64,000 nucleotides of DNA from Hemicordylus capensis (GCF_027244095.1 NC_069659.1:337818750-337882749); one strand, 5' to 3'. Positions 10,790 to 22,271 are shown, numbered from the stretch's first letter. Notes: generated by a model from the sequence alone, not told the origin. Numbers and translations: made by a program.

Positions 10790-11470
10790 TGGAAATATTG
10801 CTTGGTGGTGCAGGGAGTGGGGGAGAGTAGGGACCCATGGGGACCCATAGGGACCATGGAGCGAGGGGGAACGATTGTCCCCTAGCTGCCAGGGTTTGGG
10901 GGAGCTGCCAAGGCTCTCCCTTGGCCAGGGCACCCCCTTGCCCCTCCTGCACCCAGCCGGAGAACAAAGCGCTTGCTGACTGGGAGTGCGAGGCATACCC
11001 CTCTCCTCTCCAGCCAGTGAGTCACCAGCCAGGGGAGGCCCAGCCAGCCATAGGAGGGATGGGAGAGGGTCCAAATGGACCCTCTCCCGGGTCTGGCCCT
11101 GCCCCTGCATCTGATGTCAGAAGCAAGGGGCGGGGTCAGTGTCAAGAACAGGGCCCATCAACCCCGGCAGAGCTTCCCTTCCCCAGTCAGTGGTTCGTGG
11201 AGCTCCTGGGAGCTCCTTTCCCTGCCTCCTGTACGCAGATGCCATTTATATGTCGACGCCACCCGCAGGCTGCTGGGAGCAAGGAACTTCCTGTTCCCAA
11301 GCAGGAAGCAGCCGTGTGGTGTGGCTTTTCAAATCAGGCTGTTTAATATAGACAGCACCGTGGTGGGGCAGTGGAGGAGTGAAGGAGGGGCAGGTAATGG
11401 TAAGACCTGCCTTCCGCCTTTTAACGCACCCGCTCTCCTCCACTCCCCAACACATGAAATGCTTTGTGCA
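10790..11470. repeat. GC-rich block, possible old DNA element
   Basis: TGCAGGGAGTGGGGGAGAG on the left resembles the complement of CTCTCCTCCACTCCCCAACA on the right, and CTGCATCTGATGTCAGA recurs at 19035 and 55565. The long open frames here (up to 169 codons) result from low stop density in GC-rich DNA and show no domain. Confidence 0.35.
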
Positions 11471-11869
11471 CATCCCTGCTTTTTCCTTTCAGAAGTAGAG
11501 CTTGTTTCTATTCTGTTCCATATCTGTCTGAATGCTGTACTCTGCTCCTTCTTTTAAACATGGTGTTATACTGCAGAAAAGCCCTTGTTTGAAAATAAGT
11601 CATCTGTAAATATTCGTTCAGAGAAATCTCAGAAATCTAGCCCTTTCTCCCATAAATAAATCCTGTGTGTACTTAAGTGATCGCAGTTCCGTGGCAAAGC
11701 AAATACTTTCCATTCAGAAGCTCCCAGGTTCAGTCTGCGCCATCTCCTGCTCAAAGCTGTCAAAGCTAGAAAAAGCCCCTTTCTTGAGACCTTCATATAT
11801 TCATAATGAATCCTGTGAAGACAGCGGCAGACATGAAAGCCAGCCCTGTTGGAAACCATGGAAGTAGTG

Positions 11870-11990
11870 CAAGTGAGCAGTGCAAATTGTGCAAGTGTGC
11901 TCTTGTGCAACACCACAGGAGCAGGGTTTCATGAGCACAGCACCTCGGAAGATTGGAAACACCGACACTGCATTGTGCAGCATGTCAACA
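11870..11990. repeat. Fragment related to the palindromic elements at 12.5 and 43.9 kb
   Basis: It shares GTGCAAGTGTGCTCTTGTGC and GGAAACACC...ACTGCATTGTGCAG-like blocks with those elements. Ends are unclear. Confidence 0.35.
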
Positions 11991-12488
11991 ATTGATAGTT
12001 ACCATGCCTAATTCCCTCCATGAACACTGGTCAATGCTTGAATATGATGAACCCAGCATTCCACATAATATCCCTTAGAATAGTCATGCAGAGGAAGTTG
12101 TCTGCAGGATGGCTGTTTTCATAATGTTGTTGTTTCTGTGGGTTTTTTTGCTGCCCAGTTCTCTCTCTGATGTGCCTGATAGATTGTCCATTTCACAGCA
12201 GTGCCTGAGCCATTATAGAGTGCATTTACAGTTGCCTGCTCTCCCAGAGCAATTGCCTGATTCTAGAGTGATGGATGCTGGAATGATTACTTCCCATTTG
12301 CACTGGCTTCTGGCTTTCCACATCCATTTGTAGCACTGCTGATTACATGACCATGACTGACTAACTGAATCCCTCAGATCCTTTGCAAAGTAGACCTTGC
12401 AGATTGCTTTGGGAGCCAAAATATGCAAGGGATTGTGGAAGTGCAAACTGCTAGGATATTCCCATTTTGACACCTACTCCTAAAGGGG

Positions 12489-12735
12489 CAGTGGCTGACT
12501 TACTGCACAACATTCCGTGTGCCTTTTAACGCACCATGCGCACAGTTGTGCAGGAGCTCTGTTGCACAAATACAAAAATTATACAAATGTGTGCAATGGG
12601 CGACTTTTTCCAAGGGCCATCCATCATGCAACTCTGCTTGCACAAATTTGTACATTTGCAAAAGCGCTCTTGTGCAACTGTGCACACATTATGTTAAAAG
12701 GCATATGGAACATTGTGCAGTGTGTCAGCCAATGT
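12489..12735. mobile_element. Palindromic MITE, ~245 bp
   Basis: The left end GGCTGACTTACTGCACAACA and the right end, complemented (GGCTGACACACTGCACAATG), are inverted repeats. The similarity continues inward through GCCTTTTAAC and TGCACAGTTG to form arms of about 100 bp. No clean target duplication was found. Confidence 0.65.
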
Positions 12736-12785
12736 GTCTAGATGTTGTACCTCTGAGAATTTTCCCAAGCAAAATACACAGTGTA

Positions 12786-13141
12786 TTTATTACCTGAATA
12801 GCCCTTAATGGCTTGGGTCCAGGGTATTTAAGAGAGCTCCTTTTTTGTCATAAACACTCCTGCCTGTTAAGATCATCTGGGGAGGTCCGGTTATGGTTAC
12901 CAGTGGCTCATTTGGTGGCTGCTCAAGACTGGACCTCTTCTGTGACTGCCCCAGGGCTTTGGAATGCACTCATTCTCAAAATCAGACCTTCTTCATCTCT
13001 GGCTGTTTTTAAAAAGACCATTAAGACACACCTGTTTTCTCTGGCTTTCAATTAATTGATTCTAAATGGTCTGTTTAATATCATTTTATCCACCTAGGGA
13101 TGCACATGTCAGGTGGTATATAAATATGATAAATAAACATG
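12786..13141 (+). mobile_element. L2-clade LINE 3' end, 5'-truncated
   Basis: It reads GGCTTGGGTCCAGGGTATTT, then the C-terminal LWNALILKIRPSSSLAVFKK, and ends in the hairpin CACCTAGGGATGCACATGTC plus AGGTGGTATATAAATATGAT. It matches the tail of the 58870 copy. Confidence 0.8.
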
Positions 13142-13957
13142 AGAGTTGGAGGCAGGCTCTTCCTGTGGAATTGTGGATAGGTGGTAGGACAGTGTCATAA
13201 AGGATTTGGGCAAATGGTGGAGAATAGAGAAGAATTTGTGGGGCAGGGACATGGAGGAAGAAAAACCTGTATTTTGGGACGGGGAACAGAATGAGGAAAG
13301 AGGCTGTAAATAAATAGTCTGAATGCACAGGGTCTCCAATGCATCTTTTCCCTTCAGCAATTCAAAGCCCCAAATAAAATAATCGTTAAAAGGTAAACCA
13401 GCTTCTGAATGAAAGGGTTCTCATCTAAAGTTGCAAGTAATAAGGGAACCAGCCTTAAGATGGCTGAAACTGGCAGTAGAAGTTGGTTATAAAGATGTCA
13501 TCCAAGACCTCTTTCCTCAAGAGCTTGTAGGCTCTACAGTCTTTAAATTAAAAGTTCTGGCCGAGATGGTGATGGGAGAAAATTCAGAAATGTACCTTGA
13601 GTTTCCAAAACCAGGAGGCAGGAATACAAATATTTCCTAATTTATTTCATTTATTCATCTAATGATTTCCATGTTCCCTTTACAAGTTTGAAGGGCCGGA
13701 TTGACATTTTTGATCAATCTGGTGTTAGCAGCGTTAGGGGTTTTGATGATCTCAGCAGGCTAGAAGACTCTGTGAGACTTGTTGCACTTCCAACCAACAA
13801 ATTCTACAAAGAAAAGGCTTGCTGAAATTGAGGTTAATTCTCAACATTCATTTTAGGGTGAAGATGAATTCTAGGATGTTAAGAAGGGTAACTGTGTGGG
13901 TCTTCATATCCCGTGTGAGTCTGTCTTTGCAACATGTGTGATAAACCTGCATATGAA

Positions 13958-14012
13958 TACAACAAATATTTATATACCACTTTTCAACAAAAGTTCCCAA
14001 AGCGGTTTAATA
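13958..14012. repeat. R1 repeat end fragment
   Basis: AATATTTATATACCACTTTT and CAACAAAAGTTCCCAAAGCG are the R1 hairpin end; the body is absent. Confidence 0.6.
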
Positions 14013-14112
14013 AATATAATAGCTTGCCTGCCTCTTCTGTACATCTTGTACATATCTTGCTTTCCTCTTCTGTACATCTGGCATTTCTCCATTCAGGTTT
14101 ACCCACTTGACG

Positions 14113-14320
14113 TGGGATGAGGCAGGGTTGTCACTCAGTGGTAGAAAAACCGCTTGGCAGGCAGAAGGTCACAAGTTTAATCCCTGGCAGCATCTCCAGG
14201 TAGGGCTGGAAATGGCTCTTGCCTAAAACCTTGGAGAGCTGCTGCCAATCAGTGTAGACACTACTCAGTTAGATGACCTCAGTTAGTGACCTGATTCCCA
14301 AGGCAGCTTCCATGTTCCAA
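14113..14320 (+). mobile_element. tRNA-headed SINE with CR1-like tail
   Basis: CACTCAGTGGTAGAAAAACC and AAGTTTAATCCCTGGCAGC are decayed pol III box A and B of a tRNA-Ala-like head, followed by CTTGGAGAGCTGCTGCCAAT and the CR1-like end. No 5S part is visible. Confidence 0.7.
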
Positions 14321-14945
14321 ATACAGCCAAGCCATTGTTTCCAGAGCTTGTCCTTTGTTTCGAGAACTCTGGCACTGCTGCCAGAGATGACCCAGATAAC
14401 ACTGCACATTTGTAAGTGAAAATTTCTATCACTGAATCTTTCTAAGAGTTACTTGGCAATCTCATTGTACTGGTGACTGCCTTCGAGCTGCCTATTCTAT
14501 TCTCACCCTGGAAATTATACAAATGGTTTCACAGAAGGAGTGCATGATCGCCAGCTGTGGGCCTGGCTTCCAGCAGTTTCATACCAACGTTATGCAAATA
14601 ATGAGTGCTGTGAAGAAAATATGCAGATGAGTTGGTCCCTTGGGCTGCAGTTGCAGACATTTATGTGTGTGGTCCTCAGTGCTGACGGAAATGTGCATCC
14701 CTGTTTGTGAAGCAAGTTTCTAAACAACCAAAGCCTGTGTCAAGTTTAGCTGTTTGCTCTGCACCATTATAAGAGCAAGCCCACATCAACAGTGGATGCA
14801 TGCTGCAGCTTTGCTGCAAGGGTAGAGTATAAAAAGACAGTACTTTTATTCTCGTTGTGCTCTCACTTAAAATTTGCACCAATTTCTAGCCCCAGACCAG
14901 GAGCTCTCCCCAAAATAGACACACAGTACAGCAGGCCTGTTACAG

Positions 14946-15040
14946 ACATAAGAGCCCTGCTGGATCAGGCCAAAGGCCCATCCAGTCCAGCATTCTGATT
15001 CCCTTTGTGGCTAATCAGATGCCTCTGGGAAGCCTTCAAG
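14946..15040 (-). mobile_element. CR1 LINE 3' end
   Basis: ATAAGAGCCCTGCTGGATCA and GGCCCATCCAGTCCAGCATT are the complement of a CR1 3' terminus; the same block occurs at 38361 and, in the other orientation, at 62560-62615. Confidence 0.7.
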
Positions 15041-15160
15041 TAGGGGTATGCACGAACCATTTGAAGTTGAACCAGTTTGCATCGCAAACCAAGCCTGGTT
15101 TGAGCAGACTAATTCGACTTTGAAAGCAGCAGTGCAGGGGTAGCAGTGGGAAAGGTAATC
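15041..15160. mobile_element. Partial hAT-like element with TAGGG end
   Basis: TAGGGGTATGCACGAACC matches the terminal repeat of the elements at 62274 and 35524 and sits directly inside the CR1 fragment. The right end was not found. Confidence 0.45.
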
Positions 15161-15301
15161 TAAGGTTCTTACCGTTCAGCATGGCTGCCGGTGCTGTTGC
15201 TAGACCTTTCCCCTAGTACAGCTCAGTCGCTGCTGCATCTGTTTTTAAGCAGGCTGCCCACGTGGTGGTGGCGCAGTTCCTCCTCAGATGCCACCTCCGC
15301 A

Positions 15302-15608
15302 GATGCGGTTCCTTGTTTTCCTTTTCCCTTTCTTGTTTCTCCTAACTTTTGTGTCGTGTCTATTAGATTGTAAAGCTAAGAAACATCCATGGAGGGCAGG
15401 TCTATCAATGGCTGCTAGTCTTGATGGCTGTAGGTTAACTCCAGGCATCCTGCCTCTGAGCCTGGAGGTAACCTATAGCCATCAAGACTAGTAACCATTG
15501 ATAGACTTGTCCTCCATGAATGTGTCTGAGCCTTACAATCTACTAGTAGTCACGACACAAAAGTTAGGAGAAACAAGAGAGGAAAGAGGAAAACAAGGAA
15601 CTCCCGAC
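15302..15608. repeat. Large inverted repeat containing CR1 sequence
   Basis: The left arm (15302-15455) and right arm (15460-15608) are inverted copies differing at roughly one base in ten. Both contain a CR1 block (CTATCAATGGCTGCTAGTCT / GACTAGTAACCATTGATAG) and the same non-CR1 sequence (TCCTAACTTTTGTGTCGTG / CACGACACAAAAGTTAGGA). Confidence 0.85.
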
Positions 15609-16842
15609 TCAGAAGTTTTGTAATTAATGTTACATACAAAGTTACATAAAGACCATGTAGAATGACTACTTGACTTAACAGTTCTGGGATTGGGGGCGGG
15701 GCTGAAATGACAGCTGACCCAGCCAGCCCAATGGATACACAACACTGTAATCATTCCCTCTATTGAACATTTTTATGAGGAGTACCAATTGATCGCCTGG
15801 AGGTGGTGGCGGCTAATTATCATATCTGCAGGAATCAGCCAGTGAACCATTTTATGACATGAACATCAGCATCACTAGCTGCTAATGTTTGCAGAAAATG
15901 CTGTTGTTAGCCACAGCAGGGGCCAGCTAGAAAAGGTGACAGTTCTAGCATCTTAATATAAAGATGACATAACCTGAAAGTTACAAAACCATTCTGATGA
16001 TACTGACCAAAAAAAGACAACAAATAGTGTAAGAATTAGAAAAGGGGGGCGGGGGAACCATTACATCAAAAATTAAAATTGTGCAAAAAGTGGGAAATGG
16101 TTCTTTCCATTTTTCCATTTTTGTGTGCAGTTGGTAACTTCGGTTAATAAGGAAACAGCAAGGAAATGGTAGTAGCAATGGCTGTGCTAACCTGAAGAAG
16201 AACTAGGTTTTTCTAGTACAAAAATAATGGTGCCTGTTGGTTTTGGGAAATGCGATATTCCTCACAATAAAGGTGCAGTGTCAAGAGAAGGTATTTGCAT
16301 GGCGTATGCCAAATGGCTCACAGCTACGCATTTATTGCATTTTTAAAAAATGACCTAGAAAGCCTCTCTGTTCAATTTGCAGCTGTTTCTGGGAATCTAT
16401 TTACAGCCAGTGTCTGCTCAGTATAATTGGTAGATTCTACTTGTTGCCACTTACAGACCAGAGGGACAGCAGTGCTACAGCCGAGCTGGCTGACTTTCTC
16501 TGAATGACTGTTGCTTGCTGCTTTGCACATTCACCGCTGAGCTTCGGCTTTTGTTTTCCGATGGGGGAAGGAGTCAGGAGGCTCGAGTATGCGTGAGTTG
16601 AGGGAGGAAAAGGCCTTTCTGCAAAATAGAAGCAATCAGCAAAACCCTTGTTCCCAATAAACAGACTGAAACTCTTGACTGCATCCCAGAGCAACTGTCG
16701 TGTTAGTGGTGTTTAGTGGTGGCCGCAAGCAAGCTGGAGACCTGCCGAAAGCACTTTGTGACGAATAGGGTGTGGGTAGTATGCTCTCTTCACCTCCAAC
16801 CAAAGCTGAGTGGCTAAAGAGATCAGGCTCACAGTTCTGGAG

Positions 16843-17080
16843 AGTAAAGGTAAAGTGTGCCGTCAAGTCAGTGCCAACTCCTGGCAACCACAGAACCCTG
16901 TGGTTGTCTTTGGTAAAATACTGGAGGGGTTTACCATTGCCTCCTCCCGTGCAGTATGAGATGATGCCTTTCAGCATCTTCCTGTATCGCTGATGCCCAA
17001 TAAAGGTGTCTCCCATAGTCTGGAGAAAATACCAGCAGGGATTTGAACCAGCAACCTCTGGCTTGCTAGTCAAGTCAGTA
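16843..17080 (-). mobile_element. tRNA SINE with RTE/Bov-B-like tail
   Basis: In reverse it starts with a tRNA-like head (box B complement GGGATTTGAACCAGCAACC) and ends ACTTGACGGCACACTTTACC-like followed by (CTTTAC)n. Box A lies in GCTTGCTAGTCAAGTCAG. Slightly older than the 21154 and 22374 copies. Confidence 0.78.
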
Positions 17081-17159
17081 GACAGCTCTTATAACCCCTC
17101 AGAGGGAAGAGCGGGACAGTAACCAACCGCTCTCTCAGCTGCAGACCTTCAAGTCTTCT

Positions 17160-17682
17160 TAGGGACATAGAATGCTGCCATATACTCAGTCAGACCATTG
17201 GTCCATCTAGATCAGTATTGTCTACACAGACTGGCAGCAGCTTCTCCAGGGTTGCAGGCAGGAGTCTCTCTCAGCCCTGTCTTGGAGATGCCTGCAAGCA
17301 GGCAGATGCTCTTCCCAGAGCGGCCCCTTCCACAAAGGGGAATATCTTATACATGTAGTCTCCCATTCAAATGGGAGAGAGCCAGCATAGCGTAGCGGTT
17401 AGAGTGTTGGACTAGGACCGGGAAGACCCGAGTTCACATTCCCATTCAACCATAAAACTCACTGGGTGACTCTGGGCCAGTCTTGTATCTCTCAGCCTAA
17501 CCTACCTCGTAGGGTTGTTGTGAAGATAAACATAACCGTGTACACCACTTTGACCTCCTCAGAGGAAAAAGTGGAATATAAATGTAAATAAAGAAAGAAA
17601 GCAAAGCAAAGCAAAGCAGGGTGGATCCTGCTTAGCCAAGGGGACAGTTCACGCTTGTTACCACAAGACCAGCTCTCCTCCC
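17160..17682 (-). mobile_element. Composite 5S-tRNA-CR1-tail SINE, split by another SINE
   Basis: 17160-17375 carries the CR1-like tail, tRNA-like part and start of the 5S-like head in reverse. 17619-17682 (GGTGGATCCTGCTTAGCCAA, CCACAAGACCAGCTCTCC) completes the head. The intervening DNA is a MIR/CORE-like SINE. Confidence 0.8.
17376..17618 (+). mobile_element. MIR/CORE-like SINE inserted in a 5S SINE
   Basis: tRNA-like head GCCAGCATAGCGTAGCGGTT, box B GAGTTCACATTCCC, core TGGGTGACTCTGGGCCAGTC and CGTAGGGTTGTTGTGAAGAT, and a tail TGGAATATAAATGTAAATAA ending in (AAAGC)n. It is younger than the SINE it interrupts. Confidence 0.82.
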
Positions 17683-18914
17683 ATCTTCCTTCAAGAAGAC
17701 AGTTTCTATGCCTTGCCTCAACTCAGTTAGTAGGAAGACCAGAAGAGATGGACCACCCTTGGCTGAGGTGGCAGTGCCCTTCACTCAGTTTTCAGTATTG
17801 ACTGCAATGGTAATCTCCTGCCATGGGCTAATATTCACAGGTCAGAAGCACAGGGCTGGGGGCCCTTAGGCTCACCTCCAAGGTTCACACCTCAAGCAGA
17901 ATAAGCCACCTTAGACCTGCAGGGGAGAGGAGTAGACATCTTCAAACTGGAGCCCAGACAAAATAGATTACAGCCACCGTCAATCTTGCCCCTTTCTCGC
18001 CTATTTAGACGAGACAAATTTGTAACGCACCCAAGTTTGGAGTGGTTCTTTTTTAGTTTTGTTTAGCCCTTGTCCATTTGTAGGATAGGTCATACCTGTT
18101 GGAGATGAACTTCCAGTGCATCGACCTTTTGCACCAACTGTCCTAATGACCACTAGGGGCATTGGGAGTAGAGACAGTGAGTCAGGGTCTCCTTATCTGT
18201 CCCTACTCTATGACCCCAGAACTGACTCTGCAGCACTTCCTGTGCTGAGTCACAATCCTTCCTTTCCTCCTAGAGAGCAGATGGGAACATCTCTCTCTCT
18301 CTCCTTACCTATCCACTATGTAGTCCTTTAGATTAGAAATAGGTCTTTCCTATCTAAGTGTATTTAACCAATAAATATTTAGTGTTTAGTGTCATACAAG
18401 GATCTCCATAGCTGCAATATCCGAATTAAATAGCTGCAATATCCAAACCATCCTCTGCTACCTACTCTGTAACTGGAGTGTGTGCTCATTCCTTAGTGCT
18501 CTGCTGTTTTACCTATTGTGGGTAAAAATCAGTAACCTCTAACAATACCGTCAAGCCAAGCCAAGTAGATCTGTTGTTAGTTTAGCAATTAGCCTTCACA
18601 ACGTGGGGCAGAAGAACCGGTCACATTAGGGCAAGGAGGTTCAGTTCCATTGACTCTGAAGGAACCTCAGTGCCTTTGAGCAATGGATGGCTCGGGAGGT
18701 ATTTCCCCCCTGCACGGGTGTAGGAAAAAAACACAAGCAAATCATTAAATCTTTTGTGTGGACGTTACACAAGTGTCTGTGTTGCAGGTGCACATTTGGA
18801 AATTGCCATTAGAATTTCTGCTTGCATTTGTCATAAATGAGAGTTGGGGCAGAAGCAGGGATTGGAGGAGACTTGTGTTCTCCAGAGATTCTGTGGAGTT
18901 TTTAGCTATTTGAG

Positions 18915-19655
18915 TTGCTCTGAACAAGCAGGTCTTGTAGTAGCAAGCATGGATTGTCCCAGGGCGGAGCCAACGTGGCACAAATGGGTTCGAAGAACCT
19001 GGGCCGCACACACCCACCCCTCAGAGGCCAAGCATCACACCCCTGCATCTGACGTCAGATGCAGGGGCATTATTTTGCTTGCAGGTGGGGCCACACGGCC
19101 CCGTTTGCAAGCAAAACCAGTGCCGCATTCGCAGCATGGCCGAGAGCGACTCTCCCTGCCTTTAAAAGGTAGGGAGAGCTGCTCTGGCCATCCAGCAAAT
19201 GCACCGCTGGCCAGACTTTGCTCGCAAATGGGGCCATGCAACCCCATTTGCAAGCTGAGCTACACCCCCTGCGTCTGACATCAGACGTTTCTGACGCAAG
19301 GGGCATGGCTAGGGCCACAGCAGTGGGCTGAACCCAGGCCACCTCTGGTATCCCTCTGCCCCTGAATTGTCCCCTTGGCTAAGCAGGGTCTACCCTGGTC
19401 TGCATTTGAATGGGAGACTACATGTGTTAGCACTCTAAGATATTCTCCTCAGGGAATGGGGCCGCTCTGGGAAGAGCACCTGCATGCCTGCTTGCAGAAG
19501 GTTCCAGGTTCCCTCCCTGGCATCTCCAAGACAGGGCTGAGAGAGACTCCTGCCTGTAACCTTGAAGAAACTACTGCCAGTCTGGGTAGACAATCCCAAG
19601 CTAGATGGACCAATGGTCTGACTCCGTAAAAGGCAGCCTCCCTATGCTCCTAACA
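18915..19655 (+). mobile_element. Composite 5S-tRNA-CR1-tail SINE split by a hAT element
   Basis: The head start (CAGGTCTTGTAGTAGCAAGC) and the continuation (CTTGGCTAAGCAGGGTCTAC) flank a 405-bp insert. The remainder ends at GGACCAATGGTCTGACTCCG. ATTGTCC occurs on both sides of the insert. Confidence 0.85.
18960..19364. mobile_element. Non-autonomous hAT-like element inside the SINE
   Basis: It begins CAGGGCGGAGCCAACG and ends CTCTGCCCCTG; target duplication GATTGTCC / AATTGTCC (7/8). The interior repeats TGACGTCAGATGCAGGGGC- and TTTGCAAGC-type blocks. Confidence 0.85.
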
Positions 19656-20119
19656 TACCTGAACTTGCCTTTATAGTGAGTCAACATTTCTTCACTTTTA
19701 CTTCTCCTACTTGTCTTCATAAACTTTGCCAGGTAGAGTATCTTTGTTGTCACTGTAGAGAAGTACCTTTTTGAAAGTCACAAGCAGCAATCAGTGAATG
19801 TATTTTAATCAACTGCAATGCTGAGTGGGATAAAAACACTTCCTTTCTGAGCACTGTGTTATATAAATGCCCCCTTTCTACAGCAGATTGTTATGGGTGT
19901 GATTTTTGCCTTTATATTGAGTGTAGACTCCATGGGTATTCTTTTGCCAGATCTAATGGTCAGTATTGATTCCAGCTCTGATCTATTGCTGTGTGTGTTT
20001 CTCTTTAAATCAAACATCTCTCCAGGCTTGTTTAGCTGTTTGGAGGGAGAGTAGGCAAAAAACGTCATTCATTTTATTTTCACACAGCATTGCTGATGTG
20101 CAAATTTAGTCCTTACGTT

Positions 20120-20434
20120 CATAGAGGAGGAGAGCTGGTCTTGTGATAGCAAGCATTAATTGTCCACTTTGCTAAGCAGAGTCTGCTCTTGTTTGCATTT
20201 GGATGGGGGACTTCATGTGAACTCTGTAAGATATTCGCCATAGAGGATGGGGCCATAGCTCAAAGGTAGAGCATCCCTGCAGATTCACTCCCTGGTAGCA
20301 TCAACAAGTAGGGCTGGGGGAGACTCCTGCCTGAAACGTTGGAGAAGCCACTGCCAGTCAGTGTAGACAATACTGAGCTAGATGGACCAATGGTCTGACT
20401 CAGTATAAGGCAGCTTCCTGTGTTCCATAGTCAT
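20120..20434 (+). mobile_element. Composite SINE with a clear tRNA-like middle
   Basis: The most informative copy. The 5S-like head (TTGCTAAGCAGAGTC, GGATGGGGGAC, ending CTCTGTAAGAT) is joined through GGATG to GGGGCCATAGCTCAAAGGTA and GAGCATCCC, a tRNA-Ala-like box A. A box-B-like GATTCACTCCC and the CR1-like tail ending GGCAGCTTCCTGTGTTCC follow. Confidence 0.85.
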
Positions 20435-20877
20435 GCAAAATGTTTTTGCAGTGATCATCAGAATTGGAACTGTGTAGTGGTGTGGTGGTTGTGATTATGA
20501 TTGCAGCAGGCCTTGACAGCTTTTCTTTGGATCTAAGAGCCATCGCAGAAATTTAAAAGCCGGACGGACAATGGACACTTGACAAAATTACCAGACTTAG
20601 TGATGGTCATGTGGGGTCTGGATAAAATGGGCATTTATTTATCCTCTTTACAAGTAACATACTTCGAACAGAAACAGGACTACCTGGGACAAATACAGAT
20701 TTTATTTAAGAACTCTAGCTCTGGCTATCCTAGTCTCTACCTCTGAATATCCTAGTCTAGGCATCACAGTTAAGTTTCTAGGTACCTGCGATTTTTCAAG
20801 CCTTGTATTAATATTAAAGATTACACCACTTTGCAACAAATAAGTTAACATAGGATGTTCCCGCCTTATACCAATTT

Positions 20878-21418
20878 GGACCATTAGTCCATCTCACTCA
20901 GCATTGCCTACACAGGTTGGCAGCGGCTTTTCCAAGGCTGCAGGCAGGAGTCTCTCTCAGCCCTATCTGGAGATGCCAGGGAGGGAACTTGGAACCTTCT
21001 GCATGCAAACAGATGCTCTGCCTCTGAGCTACAGTCTCATCCCCAAAGGGATTACCTTACTGCTGCAATTTTCACATGTAGTCACCCATCTAATGCAAAA
21101 CAGGTCAGACCCAGATTAGCAAAGGGGACAATTCATGCTTGCTACTGCAAGACTGTGTCACCTTAAGTAGTACAGCAGGGAAATGCTTGACTAACAAGCA
21201 GAAGGTTGCCAGTTTGAATCCCCGCTGGTACTATATTGGGCTGCAGCGATATAGGGAGATGCTGAAAGGCATCATCTCAGACTGCGCAGGAGGAGGCAAT
21301 GGTAAGCCCCCTGTATTCTACCAAAGAAAACCACAGGGCTCTGAGGGCGCCAGCCAGGAGTCGAAATTGACTTGACGGCACACTTTACCTTTACTGCAAG
21401 ACCAAATCTCCTCCCCCT
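20878..21418 (-). mobile_element. Composite 5S-tRNA-CR1-tail SINE, split
   Basis: In reverse: CR1-like tail from about 20878, tRNA-like part (complement of CTCTGCCTCTGAGCTACAG), then the 5S-like head up to about 21153, resuming at 21393 with ACTGCAAGACCAAATCTCC. It is split by the SINE at 21154. Confidence 0.83.
21154..21392 (+). mobile_element. tRNA SINE with RTE/Bov-B-like tail, 10-bp duplication
   Basis: ACTGCAAGAC occurs at 21144-21153 and 21393-21402. The element has a tRNA-like head (TGACTAACAAGCAGAAGG, box B CCAGTTTGAATCCC), body GGAGATGCTGAAAGGCATCA, and end GACTTGACGGCACACTTTAC plus CTTT. Confidence 0.92.
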
Positions 21419-21625
21419 GTTCTCCAAGTGGTTTATATTACAAAAGAAAATAGATGATTCCCTGTCTCAAAAGGGCTGACCTTCTACAACAAAAGTACAA
21501 ATAAGCACTGGAAGGTATGCTATGCTGGGATGAATAGAGACCGTTTATCTCCCCTGCTAGATAGGGCAGCCACCACTTGAAAAAGTCCTTCTTTGCCCTT
21601 TTAGCAAGGGGAAATAATGCAGATT
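21418..21625. repeat. R1 repeat
   Basis: Shares AAGTGGTTTA, CCCTGTCTCAAAAGGGCTGA and CACTGGAAGGTATGCTATGC with other R1 copies. Confidence 0.55.
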
Positions 21626-22271
21626 GTTTCACCAAGCAAGCAGAGTTGTTGGTGAAGGGTGAAGAGCTTGACAATCTCTGGATGTGTGTCTGTGTAATAC
21701 ATTTTACACGCACATGTGATACTGCTAACTTAAGTTGGTGTACATAAGCTTTAAAATGTGTGAATAATGTCTGGAAAACCCGGAGTGGGGGAGCAGAATT
21801 TCCAGAATTTGTCTGTGTAGGGTGGAGAATCAGTGTTCTTTCTAATTTTTTTCATATGTGTCTGGAATGAGTTTTGTTCTGGGCAGGAGTATCAAGGCAG
21901 TGTGTGCACACCTGCATTCAGAGCAGGGCCTTCCTGATTCAACCTGAGCGGGATCTAAAATTAACTGAGCAGACTTCAGAAAATGTGTGAGCGCAGGCAT
22001 GGCGCATGCCTTCGAGGGAACACTGTTTGGGAGTGGGTCTTAGCCTGTACACCATTTCATTCTTCCCCACAACTACAGAACTTCTACAGAGGTGCGAATT
22101 TGGATTGGTGGGTTATATATGGATGGATGACGTGTATCTATAATATCACAGAATTCTGCTTTTTGTGGAACACGGTTTAGATTCTTTTTAAGAATTCTTT
22201 TTAAGAATTTTAGATTCTTTTCATGTGCCATATTGCCATAAGAACCAGCATTACAAAGGAGATGTAATGTG

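Noticed and set aside
10837-11346. 169-codon open frame on the + strand, with overlapping long frames on both strands
   Set aside because: The region is GC-rich with few stops in every frame; the product is rich in Pro, Gly and Ala with no known domain, and the DNA looks like a repeat.
13431-13640. 69-codon open frame with gene-like composition
   Set aside because: No family recognised and no flanking exons; could be an old LINE fragment but nothing supports it.
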